Source of the DNA: Planctomycetes bacterium UBA1662
GTDB lineage: Bacteria; Planctomycetota; UBA8108
Assembly: GCA_002320775.1 (NCBI GenBank)
Contig: DCKY01000219.1
Location: 1,746-24,770, forward strand
DNA length: 23,025 nucleotides
Reading direction: 5' to 3'
In this document: positions 21,826 to 23,025 of the stretch, in pieces
Numbering within the stretch: position 1 is the stretch's first letter
Layout of the letters: each line of letters begins with the position of its first letter
Program-made: the position numbers and the translations under genes
The notes under the pieces: generated by a model
Database searches by the model: none
What the model was told of the DNA's origin: nothing
Seen by the model: the letters and a program-made list of their open reading frames with translations, nothing else

Positions 21826-23025
21826 ATGCGCCATCTAGGCCGATGTTATTTGCTGACCGGGTTGGTTCTGCTGGCCGTCGTTCCCGCCTACGGGCAGGAA
21901 GGACTGGTGATTACTGAAATCCTTTCGCTGAACCGTTCTGGTCTACAGGATGAGGATGGTGAGTACAGCGATTGGATCGAGCTCTACAACAACAGCGACA
22001 CGGCGATCAATCTTGCCGGCTATAAGCTGACCGACGATCTCGAGGATCTTACGAAGTGGGAGTTTCCCGATGTGACGCTCGGCCCCCGCCGCTACCTCCT
22101 GGTTTTCGCCTCGGACAAGGATCGTCGGTTGCCGGACTCGCAGCTTCATACCAACTTCAAGCTTGAGAGACAGGGAGAGCTGCTGGCGCTGATCACTCCC
22201 GATGGCTCGAATGTTGTCGCAGCTTTCGCGCCTCAATATCCGCGCCAGGTGTCCGATGTTTCCTGGGGGCTGGCGACAGACTCGGAATTTAGCCGGGTTG
22301 TCGATTCCGAGACCGCTGTGCGGGTTCATGTTCCCGCGGACGCGGCCATCGGCCTCGACTGGGTTGCTCCGGCATTTGATGATTCTTCCTGGCGCGAGGG
22401 CACCTTCGGTGTCGGTCTCGAACGGTCCCCCAACTCCGCCAGGAGCTTTGCTCCGATGATAGGGACCGATGTAGAGGAGGCCATGTACCGCGTGAACGGT
22501 TCGGTCTACATTCGTTCGACCTTCAATGTCGCTGACAGCTCGGCGATCGACTCCATGGTGCTTGGCATGCAATACGATGATGGTTTTGTTCTCTTTCTCA
22601 ATGGGGAGAGAATTCTTGATGCCAACGGTCCGCCGCCAGCCGAGCTGGCCTGGGATTCCGAGGCTGACGCCAGCAATCCAGACACCCGGGCCCTGGAGTT
22701 TGAGGAATTTGATCTCTCCGAGCACACCTCCCTGCTGCGCGATGGTGTTAACGTGCTCGCGATCCAGGGACTCAACGTCTCCACCTCGAGCAATGATTTC
22801 CTGGTAAACCCGACCCTGGAGTTGATCGATCTCGGCCCGGTGAATGCCGAGCTGCGCCAGTATTTCGTCGAGCCGACCCCGGGCGGGCCTAATCGCCAGG
22901 GGGTTGATTCGGTCAGCCCTGACCCGACCTTCTCTCATGACTCCGGCGCGTATGGGGGCAACCTGATGGTTGAGCTGGCCACCGAGGGCGAGGGAGCCGT
23001 GATCCGCTATACCCTTGATGGCACG
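21826..23025 (+). CDS. Secreted lamin-tail-domain protein with chitobiase-C-type module (3' end off window)
   Basis: Four hundred codons are present and the frame is open to the window edge. The ATG at 21826 follows GGAG by about 12 nt and opens a signal peptide (hydrophobic YLLTGLVLLAVVPAYG, cut near residue 23). A lamin-tail domain (about 24-135) shows ITEILS, YSDWIELYNNS and LAGYKLTDD. A jelly-roll-like domain (about 165-335) has YIRSTFNV, DGFVLFLNGERI and GVNVLAIQGLN. At about 365-400 a chitobiase/hexosaminidase C-terminal-type repeat begins (PTFSHDSGAY ... IRYTLDGT). In planctomycetes and relatives this order usually precedes a CotH kinase-like domain and further modules, so the full protein is probably much larger. 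It would be secreted or surface-bound. Its role is unknown. Confidence 0.88.
   Translation, partial: MRHLGRCYLLTGLVLLAVVPAYGQEGLVITEILSLNRSGLQDEDGEYSDWIELYNNSDTAINLAGYKLTDDLEDLTKWEFPDVTLGPRRYLLVFASDKDRRLPDSQLHTNFKLERQGELLALITPDGSNVVAAFAPQYPRQVSDVSWGLATDSEFSRVVDSETAVRVHVPADAAIGLDWVAPAFDDSSWREGTFGVGLERSPNSARSFAPMIGTDVEEAMYRVNGSVYIRSTFNVADSSAIDSMVLGMQYDDGFVLFLNGERILDANGPPPAELAWDSEADASNPDTRALEFEEFDLSEHTSLLRDGVNVLAIQGLNVSTSSNDFLVNPTLELIDLGPVNAELRQYFVEPTPGGPNRQGVDSVSPDPTFSHDSGAYGGNLMVELATEGEGAVIRYTLDGT

Noticed and set aside
21943..22938. 331-codon minus-strand frame
   Set aside because: Antisense to the lamin-tail-domain gene, which has a signal peptide and clear modules.

Overview
The window looks like high-GC bacterial chromosome, most likely from a planctomycete or a close relative (PVC-type, probably marine or soil). 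This rests on gene content: a very long secreted multi-module protein ending in a dockerin-like GDxNxD repeat, a lamin-tail/chitobiase-C-type surface protein, a PhoD-like phosphatase, a CehA/McbA PHP hydrolase, a glucuronoyl-esterase-like hydrolase, and a giant Ser/Thr-kinase fused to a sigma-54 activator. No rRNA, tRNA, CRISPR array, transposase or phage gene was seen. Taxonomy is inferred, not demonstrated.

Layout, left to right. 1-3224 (minus): 3'-truncated secreted protein with three fibronectin-like modules, a lipase-fold domain that has lost its nucleophile serine, beta-sandwich modules and a dockerin-like end. 3225-4069: the only large non-coding stretch; it holds a strong minus-strand terminator, several hairpins, two palindromic operators and a sigma-54-like element. 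4070-5341 (plus): NhaA antiporter, sharing its stop codon bases with the convergent 5338-6441 (minus) enolase-superfamily gene. 6585-8756 (plus): two-domain esterase. 8766-10601 (minus): PhoD-like phosphatase. 10814-16003 (plus): PHP metallohydrolase, MsrB lipoprotein and DPP-IV-like lipoprotein, closely spaced and possibly co-transcribed. 16010-21531 (minus): a two-gene operon of the kinase/ATPase/TPR/GAF/sigma-54-activator fusion and, overlapping it by ATGA, a thioredoxin-like [2Fe-2S] ferredoxin. 21826-23025 (plus): 3'-truncated lamin-tail-domain protein.

Most products are exported: signal peptides or lipoboxes occur on seven of the eleven genes. Several are degradative enzymes for peptides, phosphoesters or plant-type esters, which suggests a cell-surface scavenging lifestyle.

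The most interesting signal is regulatory. The 17-bp palindrome TGACAA-N5-TTGTCA occurs perfectly upstream of the kinase/activator gene, between its likely -35 and -10, and again perfectly plus once with one mismatch between nhaA and the left-hand gene. Its 6-5-6 geometry resembles the enhancers of Fis-HTH sigma-54 activators such as NtrC. The paired copies lie five helical turns apart, upstream of a minus-strand TTGGCACG element that reads into a structured, terminator-bounded non-coding region. A testable model is that the kinase/activator represses its own promoter and activates an untranslated RNA (and perhaps nhaA) through these sites.
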